Part shown: piece by piece, positions 49,901-64,000 of the stretch
How the letters are laid out: each line of letters begins with the position of its first letter
Position numbering within the stretch: the first letter of the stretch is position 1
Assembly: GCA_965218985.1 (NCBI GenBank)
Contig: CBDCMP010000005.1
Span: 14,021 to 78,020, forward strand
DNA from: Pseudopedobacter sp965218985
GTDB lineage: Bacteria > Bacteroidota > Bacteroidia > Sphingobacteriales > Sphingobacteriaceae
DNA length: 64,000 bases
Direction: 5' to 3'
Notes under the pieces: generated by a model
What the model was told of the DNA's origin: nothing
The model's input: the letters and a program-made list of their open reading frames with translations, nothing else
The model's database searches: none
Position numbers and translations under genes: made by a program

Positions 49901-52900
49901 CCCGATATGCTGAAAGCCTGATAGATCTCCCTCTGAATGATTAAAAAACTCCTGGTTTTATTGCTTTTGGCCCCGCTGTTCCTGCATGCCCAAGATTTCT
50001 CGAAGATCAAAGGTAAGATCATCAATGAAGAACAGGAACCTTTACAGGATGTAAAAGTTAAAGTAGGGGATTCTGAAATATTTACTTTCAGTGACCAATA
50101 CGGAAAGTATGAATTGAGTCTTCAACCGGGAAACTACACCCTCCTCTTCAGTTCATTGGGCTATACCACCAGAAAGATAGAGATTAAAGTTTCCGAAGGT
50201 AAAGATACTGATCACTCCGTTACCTTGACACGTGATTTACAAAGTTTGGAGACCATCATTGTCCGGGATCAATTAGGAAGACAAACCGGGATGCTTAGCA
50301 TTAATCCAAAGCTGTCCTCTCAAAATCCAAACAGCTCTCAAAATTTTGAAACGCTACTGAAACAACTTCCTGGAGTCTCCACCAATAATGAATTGAGTTC
50401 ACAGTACGCTGTAAGGGGAGGTAATTTTGACGAGAACCTCATCTATATCAACGACATTGAAATATATAAGCCCTATCTGGTAAGAAGCGGACAACAGGAG
50501 GGTTTAAGCCTGATCAATCCTGATTTGGTGGGGGATGTTCAATTCTCTGCAGGCGGGTTCGCTCCAAAATACGGAGATAAAATGTCTTCTGTTTTAGATG
50601 TGAGGTATAAGAACACTGATTCTGTGAAGTACACGGCCGGAATCGGAACTAATGGGATCTCAGCAACAGGTTTCTTCCATCATCAAAAAATATCAGGGGC
50701 TTTGGCTTTCAGGAACAAACAGAATAAGCTGGTTTTAAATGCACAGCCGGTAGAAGGAAGTTATAATCCGAAATATTATGATTTTCAGGCGTTGTTGAAT
50801 TACAAGATCAATGAAAAAACCGACCTGAGCTTTCTGGGAATTTATAACAGCAGCGAATTTCATTTAATCCCCGAGTCCAGAGAAACCCAATTCGGCACCT
50901 TTAACCAGCTATTAAGATTAAGTGTCAATTATGAAGGGCAGGAAAAGGATCAATATCATAACCTCATGACTTCCCTCACGTTGAATTCTGCTTTAAGTGA
51001 AAAATCAAATTTAAAATGGATCAATTCTGTATTCTACATCACAGAAAAAGAGAATTTTGACATTCTTGGTGCCTATGTGTTTGATGAAGTGGTGAATAAT
51101 TTTGGTAGTGCCGATTTTGGACGGGTAAAAGCTAATAGGGGTATAGGGGCTTATCAAAACTATGGCAGAAATGAGCTTCGTGCTGATGTGTATGCCACCG
51201 AGGTGAAATTCAACCATATCACTAAAAAATCTTATTGGGAAACGGGTCTGAGATTTCAATATGATAAGGTAGCCGATGAACTGAAGGAGTTTGAGTTGAT
51301 AGATTCTGCTGGATTCTCCATTCCAAACAGCTATGCCGATTTTTCCTTATCGCAATCTGTTGATGCTGCTAATGCTTTAACCACCTTTCGTTATACCGCT
51401 TATGTTCAAAACACCACTGATCTTAATAAAAAACTTTCTTTTACCGGCGGATTAAGGGTTAATTATAACAATTTCACCAAGGAGTTCTTGCCCAGTCCGC
51501 GAGCTATTTTCTCCTATAAACCCAGTTTGAATAAAGATGTGATATATCGGTTTGCAACGGGTTTGTATGTTCAACCTCCATTTTACAGGGAAGAACGCAA
51601 TTTTGATGGAAGCTTGAACAAGGATGTGAAATCTCAAAAATCCTTGCATTTTGTGCTTTCTTCAGATCATCAGTTTAAGGGATTGGGGACACAATTAAAA
51701 TTCACGGCAGAGGCATATTATAAATATTTGTACCATCTGATTCCTTATGATATTGAAAATTTGAGAATCAGGTATTATGCAGATCAGCAAGCCAAGGGAT
51801 ATGCAATGGGTTTGGACTTCAGGATAAACGGAGAGTTCATCAAAGATCTGGAATCTTCTTTTAGGCTATCGTTAATGAAGACTGCTGAAGATATACGAAA
51901 TGATTTTTACATTAAAAAAGATGATGGTGGTGTTAGCGAAACTGTTTATCCCGGTTATCTTAAAAGACCTACAGATCAAAGGGTTAATTTTTCCGCATTC
52001 TTTCAGGATAAATTACTCCGAAGTCCCACCTACCGTGTGCACTTAAACTTGCTTTTTGGTTCTCCCTTGCCTACTGGCCCCCCGGCTTCAGAACGTTACG
52101 AGCAAACTTTTCATATTCCTGCCTATAAACGTTTGGACATAGGATTCTCTAAAGACATCCTCGATCCTGAAAGTCGGCATAAGCCCAGGTTTCTTGACAA
52201 ACATTTTAAATCCATCATTTTATATGCGGAGATTTTCAATCTTTTGAACATCAACAACACGGTTTCTTACCTCTGGATTACAGATGTAAATAACTATCAA
52301 TTCGCTATTCCTAATTATTTGACTTCGCGACAATTGAATGTCAGGTTAATCACCAAATTTTAAAAATAAAATAGGTATCCGCACAGATTATCATAAATTT
52401 GGAGCAATAAACACAAAAAGAAATGAAGCATAATTTTGGTGCAGGCCCCTGCATTTTACCACAAGAAGTATTCAAACAAGCATCTCAGGGAGTTTTAAAT
52501 TTTAACGACACAGGAATCTCCATTTTAGAGATCTCGCACAGAGCACCTGAATTTGTTGCTGTGATGGATGAAGCCGTCAGCTTAGTGAAAGAACTTTTAA
52601 AGGTGCCGGAAGGTTATTCGGTTCTTTTTCTACAAGGAGGGGCAAGTTTACAGTTTGCCATGGTGGCTTATAACCTGCTTCCAGAAGGTAGAAAGGCAAG
52701 TTATTTGGATACGGGTGTATGGTCTAAAAAGGCGATTGCAGAAGCGAAATTATTTGGTGAAGTGGAAATCGTTGCTTCTTCAAAAGATAAAAATTACACC
52801 TATATCCCCAAAGATTATCAAGTTGGGGAAGACAATGCTTATTTTCACTTTACCTCCAACAACACTATTTTTGGAACTGAATTCCATGAATATCCTAAAA

Positions 52901-55900
52901 TAAAACTTCCCCTGGTCTGCGATATGTCTTCCGATATTTTCAGCCATGAAATCAATGTGGCAGATTTTGATTTGATTTATGCCGGTGCTCAAAAGAACAT
53001 CGGCCCTGCCGGTGCAACGGTGGTAATTGTGAAAGATGCCATATTAGGTAAAGCAGGAAGAGTGATTCCTTCCATGCTGGATTATCAAAAACATATAGAA
53101 GCAGAATCGATGTACAACACACCGCCTGTATTTTCTGTTTTTGTGTCCATGTTGAATCTAAGGTGGTTAAAATCCAAGGGGGGAGTTGCAGAGATCGCTA
53201 AAGAAAATAATGCAAAGGCAAAAGCGCTTTATGACGAGATCGACAGAAATCCTTTATTCAAAGGTACAACGGCTGTGGAAGATCGTTCTAAAATGAGTGT
53301 TTGTTTTGTGATGGAGAATCCGGAACTAGAGAAACCATTTTTAAAATATGCGGAGGATAAAGGCATCGTTGGCATAAAGGGGCACAGAAGCGTGGGAGGC
53401 TTCAGAGCTTCCTTGTACAATGCTTTACCCATCACCAGCGTTCATGTACTGGTGGAGGCCATGCAGGAATTCGCCGAAAAAAATGCATAACCAAAACTTA
53501 ACCAACCCATTCATAGCAGATAGAGGATTTTGAGTATGCAATAGATTGAGCTCATGATAAACTTCATCTCCATTTAAAATCAACAAAAAAAATGAAAATT
53601 TTAGCAAACGACGGAATAGATCCTATAGGTAAAAAATTATTGGAGGAAGCCGGAATTGAAGTCGACACCCACAACATCCCACAGGAGGAATTAGCTGCGA
53701 AGCTGAATGCTTATGACGGAATCACGGTTAGAAGTGCAACAAAAGTGAGAAAAGAGCTGATAGATGCTTGTCCGAATTTGAAGATCATTGGCAGAGGTGG
53801 TGTTGGAATGGATAATATTGATGTGGATTATGCCAAAAGTAAAGGCATCGCGGTAGAGAATACCCCCGCATCCTCCTCACAGTCAGTCGCCGAATTGGTT
53901 TTCACTCATCTTTTTAACGGAGTGAGATTTGTTTACGATGCCAACAGGCAGATGCCTGAGAAAGGTGCTGTCGAATTCAATGCGTTAAAGAAAAAATACG
54001 CCAAGGGAACTGAATTAAGAGGAAAAAAAATCGGTATCATTGGCTTTGGCCGTATAGGTAAAGAGACTGCGAAAATAGCTTTAGGATTGGGCATGGATGT
54101 GTTAGCTTTTGATTTATATGATATCCCTGCCACTTTACCTTTAGAATTATCGGGAGGGATTGGCGTAAATGTGCCGGTGACTAAACTGAGCATGGACGAT
54201 TTATTGGCTCAGTCTGATTTCATCAGCCTGCACATCCCTTTTACCGAAAAACCTGTTTTAGGAAAAGAGGAATTCGAAAAAGTGAAAGATGGGGTAGGCA
54301 TTGTCAATTGTTCAAGAGGAGGAACAATTGATGAGGATGCTTTGATTGAAGCTTTGAACAGCGGTAAAGTGTCTTTTGCAGGATTAGATGTTTTTGATCA
54401 TGAGCCCACCCCAAGAACGGATTTGTTGCAACATGCCAAAGTATCTTTAACACCACATATCGGAGCTTCCACCAATGAGGCGCAGGAGAGAATCGGAGTG
54501 GAGCTGGCTAATTTAATCATTAGCCATTTAAAGAATTGAGGTGGCAAACTATTTTGAAAGCCTGGCATCTCCGTCAGGCTTTTTTTGTTTTTGGTGGAAT
54601 TTAATTTTTACATTTGGTTAACTCATGCCGGTCATCAAACCATTCAAAGCGATTTTGCCAGCCGCCTCTAAAGTTGAAGAGGTGGTGGTTCGTTTAGAGA
54701 ACCTATCCCTGACATCAGCTAAAGAGATTAGAAGTGAAAAAGAAAGCAGTTTTGTTCATTTACTGGTGCCCAAGATTGATAATTATTATTTGAGAGGTTC
54801 TAAACAGGAGCTGGCGTTTAAGAAGATATCCGAGAACCTGGAGGATTTCAAAGCCAAAGAAATTTTAATCCAAGACGAACAGCCAGCAATTTACATTTAC
54901 CGGCAAATAAAGAATGGACATTCCCATACCGGGATTTGGACAGTATCTGCTATTGATGATTATATCAATAACCGGATCAAAAAACATGAACTTACCCGCA
55001 AGGAAAGAGAGAAGGGTTTAATAGCATATTTACAACAAACCGGGCTGGATGCAAACCCGGTGCTCATCACCTACCCATCACATGCCGGATTGGAGGGCAT
55101 GATCAAGGACTACGTTGAGCGCATGCCCGTTTTAGATTTTGAAATGGATCAAGCGCAACACCAGGTTTGGAGGATTGATGATGCATTCCTTGTCCGGGAA
55201 ATTGTTCAAATCTTTAATGAAATGCCCCACACCTATATTGCAGACGGGCATCACCGGGCGGCGGCAGCCTCTACTTACGGCATTGAACGGAGAAAATTAA
55301 ATCTCAAGCACAAAGGCGACGAGGAATACAACTTCTTCTCTTCGGTTTATATCAGCTCCAATCAGCTGGAGATCCTTCCCTTTCATCGTTTTGTGAAACT
55401 GGAGGAGAGCCCAGATGAGCAGCTCATCATTGACTTTTTGAATAAAAAATTTGATGTGATGGAGATAGAGCCACGGTACCTCCTTCCTGAAGGAGTTCAT
55501 CAGTTTGGGTTTTATAGGAATAAAAGAGCATTTCTTATTGATGTGAAGAGAAGCGTGGTCAACGATGTTTTAAGAGATTTGGATGTGAACATACTTCAAA
55601 ACGACATTTTACAACCTCTTTTTCAAATTCACAATCCCGGCGATGAGAACATTCAGTTTTTTGGTGGTGATATCAATCTTGAACACTCACTTAAAAAGGT
55701 AGATGAGGGGATTTTTGATCTGGTTTTCTTTTTATACCCCACCTCTATTGATGACTTGATGAAAATTGCAGATATTGGCGACACTATGCCTCCTAAATCC
55801 ACCTGGTTTGAACCAAAGTTTTTGGTTGGACTCATCACTCATGAAATCGATTAAGATTGATAGCAGATGACCACCTTAACTTAGATAAAAAGGTTATTCC

Positions 55901-58900
55901 AGTGTGTGTCGAAACATTTAGTTTTAAAGCCAGAGATTATGCAAATAGGAATGGACAAAGGATATTTTTATCTCTTAATCCTTTCCGTTCAGAAAATATG
56001 GAGATAAAGGAAGTGAGAAACCGACGTAATCCAGTGTTTATCAGAAAGGATTTATACAAAAGGACTCTATAAGCTTTAAATTGCCCACAGGTTATCAATC
56101 AGAACTGATGCCCACAAACAAACACCTCATTTGTGAAATGGGAAGTTATGACTTAAAAGTCAGCAGCGATGGAGCTATCGTGAAGTTAGAAAGAACATTA
56201 ACCATGAAAGATGGCCTTTACCCAAAAGAATCATATGAACAAATGGTAGCGTTTTATAAAAATGTGAACATGGCAGATGCCACTAAATGTGTGCTTTTAA
56301 AAAACTAATCCAGTGCTTTCAACAATACCCAATACCTGTAAGCGGTCAAAGCTTGTTCTAATTTGGTGAGTTTAGACGGATCCTTCTGATATAAACTAGG
56401 CAAAAGCTTTTTATTCACCTTATTCCATATTTTAAAAATAGATTTCATCCTAGAATGTTAAAGTTCAAAAACCATTCCCTTTTCAGGGATGGAGACTGAA
56501 TAATGCCCTTCTTCTAAAGCAGCTTTCAAAGCATGCATGCTTTCGGGTTCGCCATGAACCAGGAAAATTCTTTTTAAAGATTGATTTGGTATTTGCCTCA
56601 CATAGTTTATTAAATCCTCATGATCTCCATGCCCACTCAGTAAATCCGTTTTTTTGATGCTGGCAAAGACAGAAAGATCCCGACCTTTGATTTTCACAAT
56701 AGAATCGCCTCTCAATAAACGATGGCCTAACGTCCCTTTTGCACAATAACCAATAAAGAATATGGTGGCATAAAAATTTTGAATGTTATAAAACAAATGA
56801 TCCTGAATTCTTCCACCTTCCAGCATTCCCGCAGAAGAGATGATGATACAGGGTTCAAAATGATCTGAAATCTCCTTGCTCTCTCTCAGTTCTTTCACAT
56901 AATGAAGATTCTCAAATTCAAATTCATCTCCATTACGGTTATAAAAGGAGCGTGCCTCTTCATTCACATGTTGATGATGCTTTCTGTAAATAGCTGTTGC
57001 CATGGTGGCCATTGGGCTATCTACAAAGACCTGAACCGGAGGCAACTCTCCGTCGGAGAAGATTTTATTCAGTGAAAAAACCAGTGATTGTGTTCTTCCC
57101 ACACTAAAAGCTGGAATGATCAATCTGCCTGGCTGCTCTATACAAGCTTCTTTGATCACTTTAACTAAAGTGTCTTTTAGATTGTCAGTTTTAGCGTGCA
57201 GCCTTCCGCCGTACGTAGATTCACACACTAAATACTGGGTGGCTGGTAAATATTCCGGGTCGTTTAGAACCGGGTAATCTTTTCTGCCGATATCTCCTGT
57301 GAAGGCAATGGTTTTTTGTTCTCCATTGTCATTGATCGTGAAATGCGCTGCTGCTGCTCCCAATAGATGCCCTGTTGGGATTAAGGTTAAGGAGATGTCA
57401 TCATTAATAAAAAAGGGTTTATGGTAGGAGATAGGGACAATTCTATCTGTCGTGTCATTCACATGCTTATGCAGGTATAATGGATGAGTGCTGAAATGTT
57501 TCTGCTTATGTTTATTAAACTTTCCACGTCCTCTTTTCTTCTCCAGTTTTCTCAAAAATATATTCACTGAATCAGAAAGTAGCAAATGAGTGAGATCAGC
57601 AGTGGGAGGAGTGCATAAAATTTGCCCCTCAAAACCTGCTTTTACCAAGGTGGGCAGATTTCCGCTATGGTCAATATGTGCATGAGTGAGCACCACCAAA
57701 TCAATTTCATAAGGATCAAACGGGAAATTTTCATTTTCGGAAAGGTCAACCCCTCCTTCGTAATTCAGTCCGCAATCAATCAGTATCTTATAATCATTCA
57801 CTTCTAAAAGGTGCATAGAACCGGTCACTTGCCCGGCAGCCCCCCAAATGGTTAACTTCATCTAAATTCCTGGTTTCACACCTCAAATTGAAGTGCACTT
57901 AAATGCTTATAAAGTCCGTCTTCGTGTTGCAGCAATTCAAAATGACTACCGCTCTCCACAATTCTCCCCTTATCTAAAACGATGATTTTGTCGGCTTCTC
58001 TGATGGTGGATAACCTGTGGGCGATGATGATGGAAGTTCTTCCCTTCATTAAAACCTCCAAAGCTTCCTGTACCAGTCTTTCAGATTCCGAATCCAGAGA
58101 AGAGGTGGCTTCATCCAAAATCAAGATGGCCGGGTCTTTCAATAAAGCTCTTGCGATAGCGATTCGTTGTCTTTGTCCGCCGGATAATTTCACGCCTCTT
58201 TCACCAACAACGGTTTCATACCCTTCCGGAAATCCGGAGATGAATTGATGTGCATTGGCCCTTTTTGCAGCTAATATCACCTCCTCTTCTGTTGCGGCTA
58301 ATTTTCCATAAACAATGTTCTCCCTGATGGTGCCACCAAATAAAATCACATCCTGTGGAACAATCGCCACTTGGTTTCTGATGTCTGTCAGCGCAAAAGC
58401 ATCAGCGGGTTTTCCATCAAACAAAATCTCTCCTTTTTGAATGTGATAAAATCTCAATATCAGCCCCGCTATGGTAGATTTTCCTGCTCCGGAAGGACCG
58501 ACAATGGCAATCTTCTCTCCGGCTTTGGCCGAAAAAGAAACCCCGTCCAGCACTTGGATGTCTTTTCTGGAGGGATAGGAGAAATGAGCTTCATTAAAAG
58601 TTAGATCTCCTTTAATGATATCTCTGATTTTATTTTCTGATGGGTGGATAGAGATGGGCTCATGCTGTTCATCCAGAATCTCCAGTACTCTTTCAGATGC
58701 GCCAATAGCTTTTTGAACATTGGCATACAGTTCAGGAAAACTCCCCATCGCTGCCCCAACAAAAACAGAATATAGCATATAAGCTAATAAATCACCTACA
58801 GATAAGTTGCCTTGCTGCACCAGCAACGAGCCATACCAAATCACTCCCATGATGGCACCGAATAAGCAAAAGATGATGAAAGATGCAAAAGCTCCGCGAT

Positions 58901-61900
58901 AATTAGCACCTCTTAAAGCAATTTGAACCACTTCCCTCAAACTCTTATCATATCTTTTGGCTTCGTAAGCTTCGTTCACAAAAGCTTTGACGTTGGAGAT
59001 CCCCTGTAGCGTCTCCTCCACTATCGTGTTTGATTCCGCCAATTTGTCTTGGGCACTTCTTGATATTTTCCGAATAGCTTTTCCGAAAAAAACGCCGGCG
59101 ACTACCATAATAGGTAGGATGGAAAGATTGAACAAGGTAAGTCTGCCGGATACCAGAATTAAAATGGTGATGCCTCCTATCAGGAGGATGATCTGTCTGA
59201 TCATTTCGGCAAGTGTGGTGGTGATGGTATCCTGGATTTGCGATAGATCCGCTGAAATCCTGCTGTTCAATTCTCCCACCCTGCGGTTAGCAAAGAAATT
59301 CATTGGGAGTGTGATCATTTTGAAATAGGTGTCTCTCCTGATATCCGCTAAAGATTTCTCGGCCACCTCCACAAATAACCTGATCCTGAAAAAAGAAACA
59401 AAAGCCTGAACAAAAAGAATCCCAAAGGCCAGATATCCAATAGCGTTGATAGAATCGGGCATTCCATATTGAGGTGTTTTCCCCTGCGCCACATCTACCA
59501 TCACTTTTATCAAAGCTGGAAATGCCAGCCCTGTTAAGCTTGAGAGGAACAAAAAGATCATTCCTACGATGAATTTTGTACGATAAGGTCTCAAGTATTT
59601 AAGCAGCCCTGAAATCTTTTGAAGATTCTCTTTGTTTATTTTTGATTTAGTGAAATCCTGGGTAGGTGCAGAACTGCTATTTAATCCGTTTCTCGCCATC
59701 TTAATCTATATCGTGAAAAGCTCAATTTCGCTTTCAGCCAAAAGTAATTGAATAATCCGCTATGAAACTTATTTTAAAGAAATTTTACGGAACACAAACA
59801 GTCCGAAGCTGATGATCGCCAAAGCCAGTGCAAAAGAGAAGAGCTGATAGAATTTCTTGCCTTTTTTTATATCGGCAATCTCTGTCCTCACTCTTTCATT
59901 CTCGTTTTGCAACTTATTGATGGTGTGCATATAGGCAAGGGTTCTGGTTTCGGATTCCTGTGACCTTGATTCCACTTTCTCCTGTTGGAAGGTTTTATAA
60001 TCCAATAGCGTCTTGGTCTCCTTCAAAATTGCATTATCAGTTTGTATGATCTCTGTAAGGATGTCAATGCTCTTTTGCATGTCTCTTTTTGTTTTTAACC
60101 CAAAAATTCCCGTGCGGGAGCTTAGACTGACATCGTACTGACCGAATTTCCCGCTTCTCGAATTCAGCATCGCATTTATTTTATTCCGCTGTAGCTGATA
60201 GGCCAAGCTATCCGCATTTTGAAAAGCGAAAATGGATGTGATGGAACACGTAAATAAGACGGATAAGATGAATTTCATTTTTAATTTTTAAGTTAAACTC
60301 CAGGCTTCCGCCCTTTCCTGGAAAAGAGGCTTCACTTTTCTCCAGGTGTTGAGGAATACATCAGAATTTCGATAATTTTCTAAATCCTCTTCAGTATGCC
60401 AATGGCTGATGGTGAAGAAGATATCAGGGTTCTTCACATCCTGATGGAGATTGACTGCTGAACATCCCGGCATAGCTTCAATCTTCGCCTTTGAGCGAAA
60501 GAATAGCCCTTTAAAAGCAGAGACTTCATTTGATTTAAGATGCATTTTCACTAACCTGATGATCATTGATTGAATTCTATTCTGATGATGTCATTGATGT
60601 TCAAGCCTAGCAAGCCACTTGCATTGCCTTTGTTAATAGCGATCTCCAAGTGATTGGATATTCCAAAGAGGCAAAGTTTCTCTCCTTCCGGAACTTCATT
60701 ATAATGCCAGCTCAGTTGGCTGATGGTTTCATTCCTTTTGAAGTACAAAGTGAAATTACGCCCATTTTGTACTTTGGCGAATAAATCTTTATTGACATTG
60801 GTGATCACATTCTGAAAAGAATCGATGAAGATCACACAACCCTTGATCTGATCTTTATCTACCACTGGCTGTAAATTCATTCTTTGTTCAATCTCATCCG
60901 AGGAGATCCCAATATCTTTCAATGCTCCGCCATCTGCCAAATGGCAGGCTGCTTTCACGAATATGTCGGCAAGCGGAAAATGAAGAAATTTAAGGTCCTG
61001 CATGATGTTGATCTCCACAATCTCCTGGGGTTTCTCATCAAACATCAGTGAGAATATTCCATTGTCAGATCCAACAAAAAAATGATCTTTATATTTTATA
61101 GCCAGGTATTTGTTATATTCACTATAGACCGTGTCGATACCGATCAGGTGAACGGTTCCTTTGGGAAAGTAGGAGAAACAGTTCTTTAAAATGAAAGAAG
61201 CTCTTGAGATATTGAAGGCCTGGATTTCATGTGTGATATCAATAATGTTCACATTCGGCAATGTATTTAAAATACTGCCTTTTAATGCCGCCTGATAAAA
61301 ATCTTTATAACCTAAATCTGTGGTTAAAGTAATAATTGCCATTAAAATTGTGAATATTTATTCTTAATCTTGTGTCATAAGATCAATGCTACAAATATTG
61401 AATTTTTAATCCAGAATAACACCGAAAACATAAAATCTATATCTTGAACGATTTAAAAATCACTTTAGAATCTGTTAACCCAGTAGTGCTTTGGGGACCC
61501 AATAATGAATACTTTGAGCTGATAAAACGCTCGTTTCCGAAACTGAAAGTTGTCACCAGAGGGAATGAAGTGAAAGCATTGGGAGATGAGCAGGAGTTGG
61601 TCAGTTTCAATGAAAAACTCACTGCCATCATCAATCATTTAGACAAATATCAGAATCTTTCCAATAACGACATCGAAACGATATTGGGCTCCAGTGCAAC
61701 ACCAGTTTCAAAAACGGAGGGAGTGGACGGTGTTGAACCAGCAAGTTCTGCTTCGGAGGTGATTGTTTTTGGTCCGAATGGAATAATGGTTAAGGCCCGC
61801 ACCGCCAATCAACGCAGGATGGTGGGCAGCATCAATCACAACGATGTGCTATTCGCTATCGGGCCTGCCGGAACGGGAAAAACATACACTGCTGTTGCTT

Positions 61901-64000
61901 TAGCGGTAAGAGCTTTAAAGAATAAAGAAATCAGGAGAATCATCTTAACCAGGCCGGCAGTTGAAGCGGGGGAGAACCTGGGTTTTCTTCCTGGAGACTT
62001 AAAGGAGAAGATCGATCCCTATTTACGTCCTTTGTATGATGCTTTGGATGATATGATACCTGCTGAAAAACTAAAGACCTACCTGGAGAACAGAACCATA
62101 GAGATCGCTCCCCTGGCATTCATGCGTGGAAGAACACTTGACAACTGCTTTGTGATTTTAGATGAGGCCCAAAATGCCACTGATATGCAGCTGAAGATGT
62201 TTTTAACCAGGATGGGGCCATCTGCTAAATTCATAGTGACGGGTGATGTCACTCAAATAGACCTTCCCAAAAAGCAGCAATCAGGGTTACATAATGCGCT
62301 GAGGATATTAGAGGGGATCAAAGGGATAGATGTGATCTATTTGACCGGGATTGATGTGGTGAGGCATAAGCTGGTAAGAAAGATATTGGAGGCTTACGGA
62401 GATATTCAATAAAGTGCAAAGCATAAAAAAATAATCTAAAAATAGAGGTTAATGATAAGATTGATAGCACTCAGCCTTTGGCCTTTCGCTTAACATGGAC
62501 GCATTAAAAGAAACCAACTTCAATTTCCCTGGTCAAACCGGGTTTTATAAAGGTAAAGTAAGAGACGTTTACACCATTAAAGATGAATATTTGGTGATGG
62601 TGGTGAGCGATAGAATTTCTGCATTCGATGTGGTTTTGCCGGAGGCCATTCCTTTCAAAGGGCAAGTTCTTAACCAAATTGCGGCTAAATTTCTGGAAGC
62701 CACCAAAGATATCGTTCCTAACTGGGTAATTTCGGTACCCGATCCCAGTGTCACCATTGGAAGAATATGTGAACCATTCAAGGTAGAGATGGTGATCAGA
62801 GGGTATTTGGCGGGACATGCTGCCAGAACATATGCTGCCGGCAAACGTGAAGTTTGTGGAGTGGAACTTCCGGATGGATTAAAAGAGAACGACCGGCTTC
62901 CTGAACCGATCATCACACCCACCACTAAGGCATCCGTGGGACATGATGAAGATATCTCCCGCGAGGAGATTTTGCAAAAAGGAATTGTAAGCGAGGAGGA
63001 TTACCTGCAATTAGAAGATTACACCCGGAAGCTTTACCAAAAAGGAACAGAGATTGCAGCAGAGCGGGGATTGATATTGGTGGACACCAAGTATGAATTC
63101 GGTAAAGCAGATGGAAAATTGTTTTTGATAGATGAAATTCACACCCCCGATTCTTCCAGGTATTTCTACAAAAATGGATATGAAGAATTACAAAGAGCAG
63201 GAGGGCCACAAAAGCAATTATCAAAAGAATTTGTAAGGCGTTGGTTAATGGATAACGGCTTTCAGGGAAAAGATGGCCAAGTAGTTCCGGAGATGAAACC
63301 GGAGAAAGTGGAATCGATCTCATCAAGATACATTGAGCTGTATGAGCAAATTACCGGAAACATTTTTGTAAAGGAAAATTCGGATGATATCTACGAAAGA
63401 GTGGAGGCGAATGTTAATAAGGCTTTAAAAAATCTTTAATAATTTTATCATTTTAATTTTAATAAAAAAAAACTACCTTAGGGCAATAAGATTGATTATG
63501 AAATTCACGGTTGATAAACACGAAAAGTATATTTTAATAAAGCTGAACGAGGGGAAATTGAACTCTCTGGTATCTCCACAACTAAAATCAGAGCTTATTT
63601 TAACTAATACAGAAGGTCAAAGAAACATCATTCTTGATATGTCTAATGTTAAATATGCAGATTCAAGTGGTCTAAGCAGCTTATTGGTTGGGCATAGGTT
63701 ATGTAAAAATTCCGGGGGCGTATTCATCCTGACAGGAATAAACGAAGCTGTATCCAGATTGATCACCATATCGCAATTAGATAGCGTCATCACCATTGTG
63801 CCTAAAGTGGAGGAGGGCATTGATTTGATCTTTATGGAAGAGATTGAAAAAGAACTTAAGAGGGAGGTAAAATAATCTCTTTTCAATCTATTTTTACCGA
63901 ACATGAAATTTGAGGTCACGATATTGGGCAGTAGTTCGGCAACACCTATCTTCCACAGAAACCCTACTTCTCAAATTATTAATATTAACGAAAAGCTTTT

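Overview
The window looks like a chromosomal segment of a Bacteroidota bacterium, most likely Sphingobacteriaceae (Pedobacter-like). The evidence is SusC/SusD pairs, a tmRNA whose tag ends in GENNYALAA, very few Shine-Dalgarno sequences, and protein sequences that read like this family. The species cannot be named from the sequence alone.

Layout. 1-16026 is a polysaccharide-utilisation locus on the + strand: the end of one SusD, then SusC, SusD, a DUF1735-like lipoprotein, a cytochrome-c/FG-GAP protein, a lyase-like lipoprotein, a GH2 enzyme of exo-glucosaminidase type, a ROK sugar kinase and two sialate O-acetylesterases, the second frameshifted. 16093-19332 holds ssrA, a MntA-HepT toxin-antitoxin pair and phosphoglucomutase. 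19644-22979 is a tight operon of DoxX, VOC and SRPBCC proteins divergent from a DJ-1/AraC regulator. 23228-25759 is lysC-lysA. 26059-31342 is accessory: paired paralogous lipoproteins, a 21-nt tandem repeat, an FN3 protein and a REP/RAYT element. 31362-34901 holds a glutaryl-CoA-type dehydrogenase, folB, a GlcD-like oxidase and a small secreted protein. 35004-39211 is a sigma54 response regulator convergent with a hybrid kinase carrying duplicated HPt domains. 39362-46838 holds a thioesterase, Hsp20, a conserved unknown, YajQ, a lysine-rich repeat protein and ppk1-ppx. 46841-48535 is a small Fic island. 48548-64000 is mostly housekeeping: YceI, rpe, a TonB receptor, serC-serA-DUF1015, an MBL nuclease, an ABC exporter, an S-adenosylmethionine hydrolase-like protein, phoH, purC, STAS and the start of rnz.

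The most notable observation is a repeated architecture. At three places, accessory DNA lies directly behind the 3' end of a conserved minus-strand gene, and a second orphan copy of that gene's 3' end lies at the far side of the accessory DNA. The cases are phosphoglucomutase (tail 17298-17333, orphan 16617-16652, flanking MntA-HepT), the YceI-like gene (48533-48603 and 46841-46911, flanking a MITE plus Fic) and the acyl-CoA dehydrogenase (31362 onward, degenerate orphan 28551-28672, flanking repeats, FN3 and RAYT). In the first two cases the coding differences between the two tails are synonymous, so each copy has evolved as a real gene end. This points to insertion of small islands at gene 3' ends by site-specific integration or homology-facilitated illegitimate recombination, with no integrase visible.

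The window also has three copies of a MITE-like element of about 100-123 bp, two copies of a 98-bp leader-like repeat, and several broken genes (second acetylesterase, Fic, RAYT, a DUF3857 remnant).
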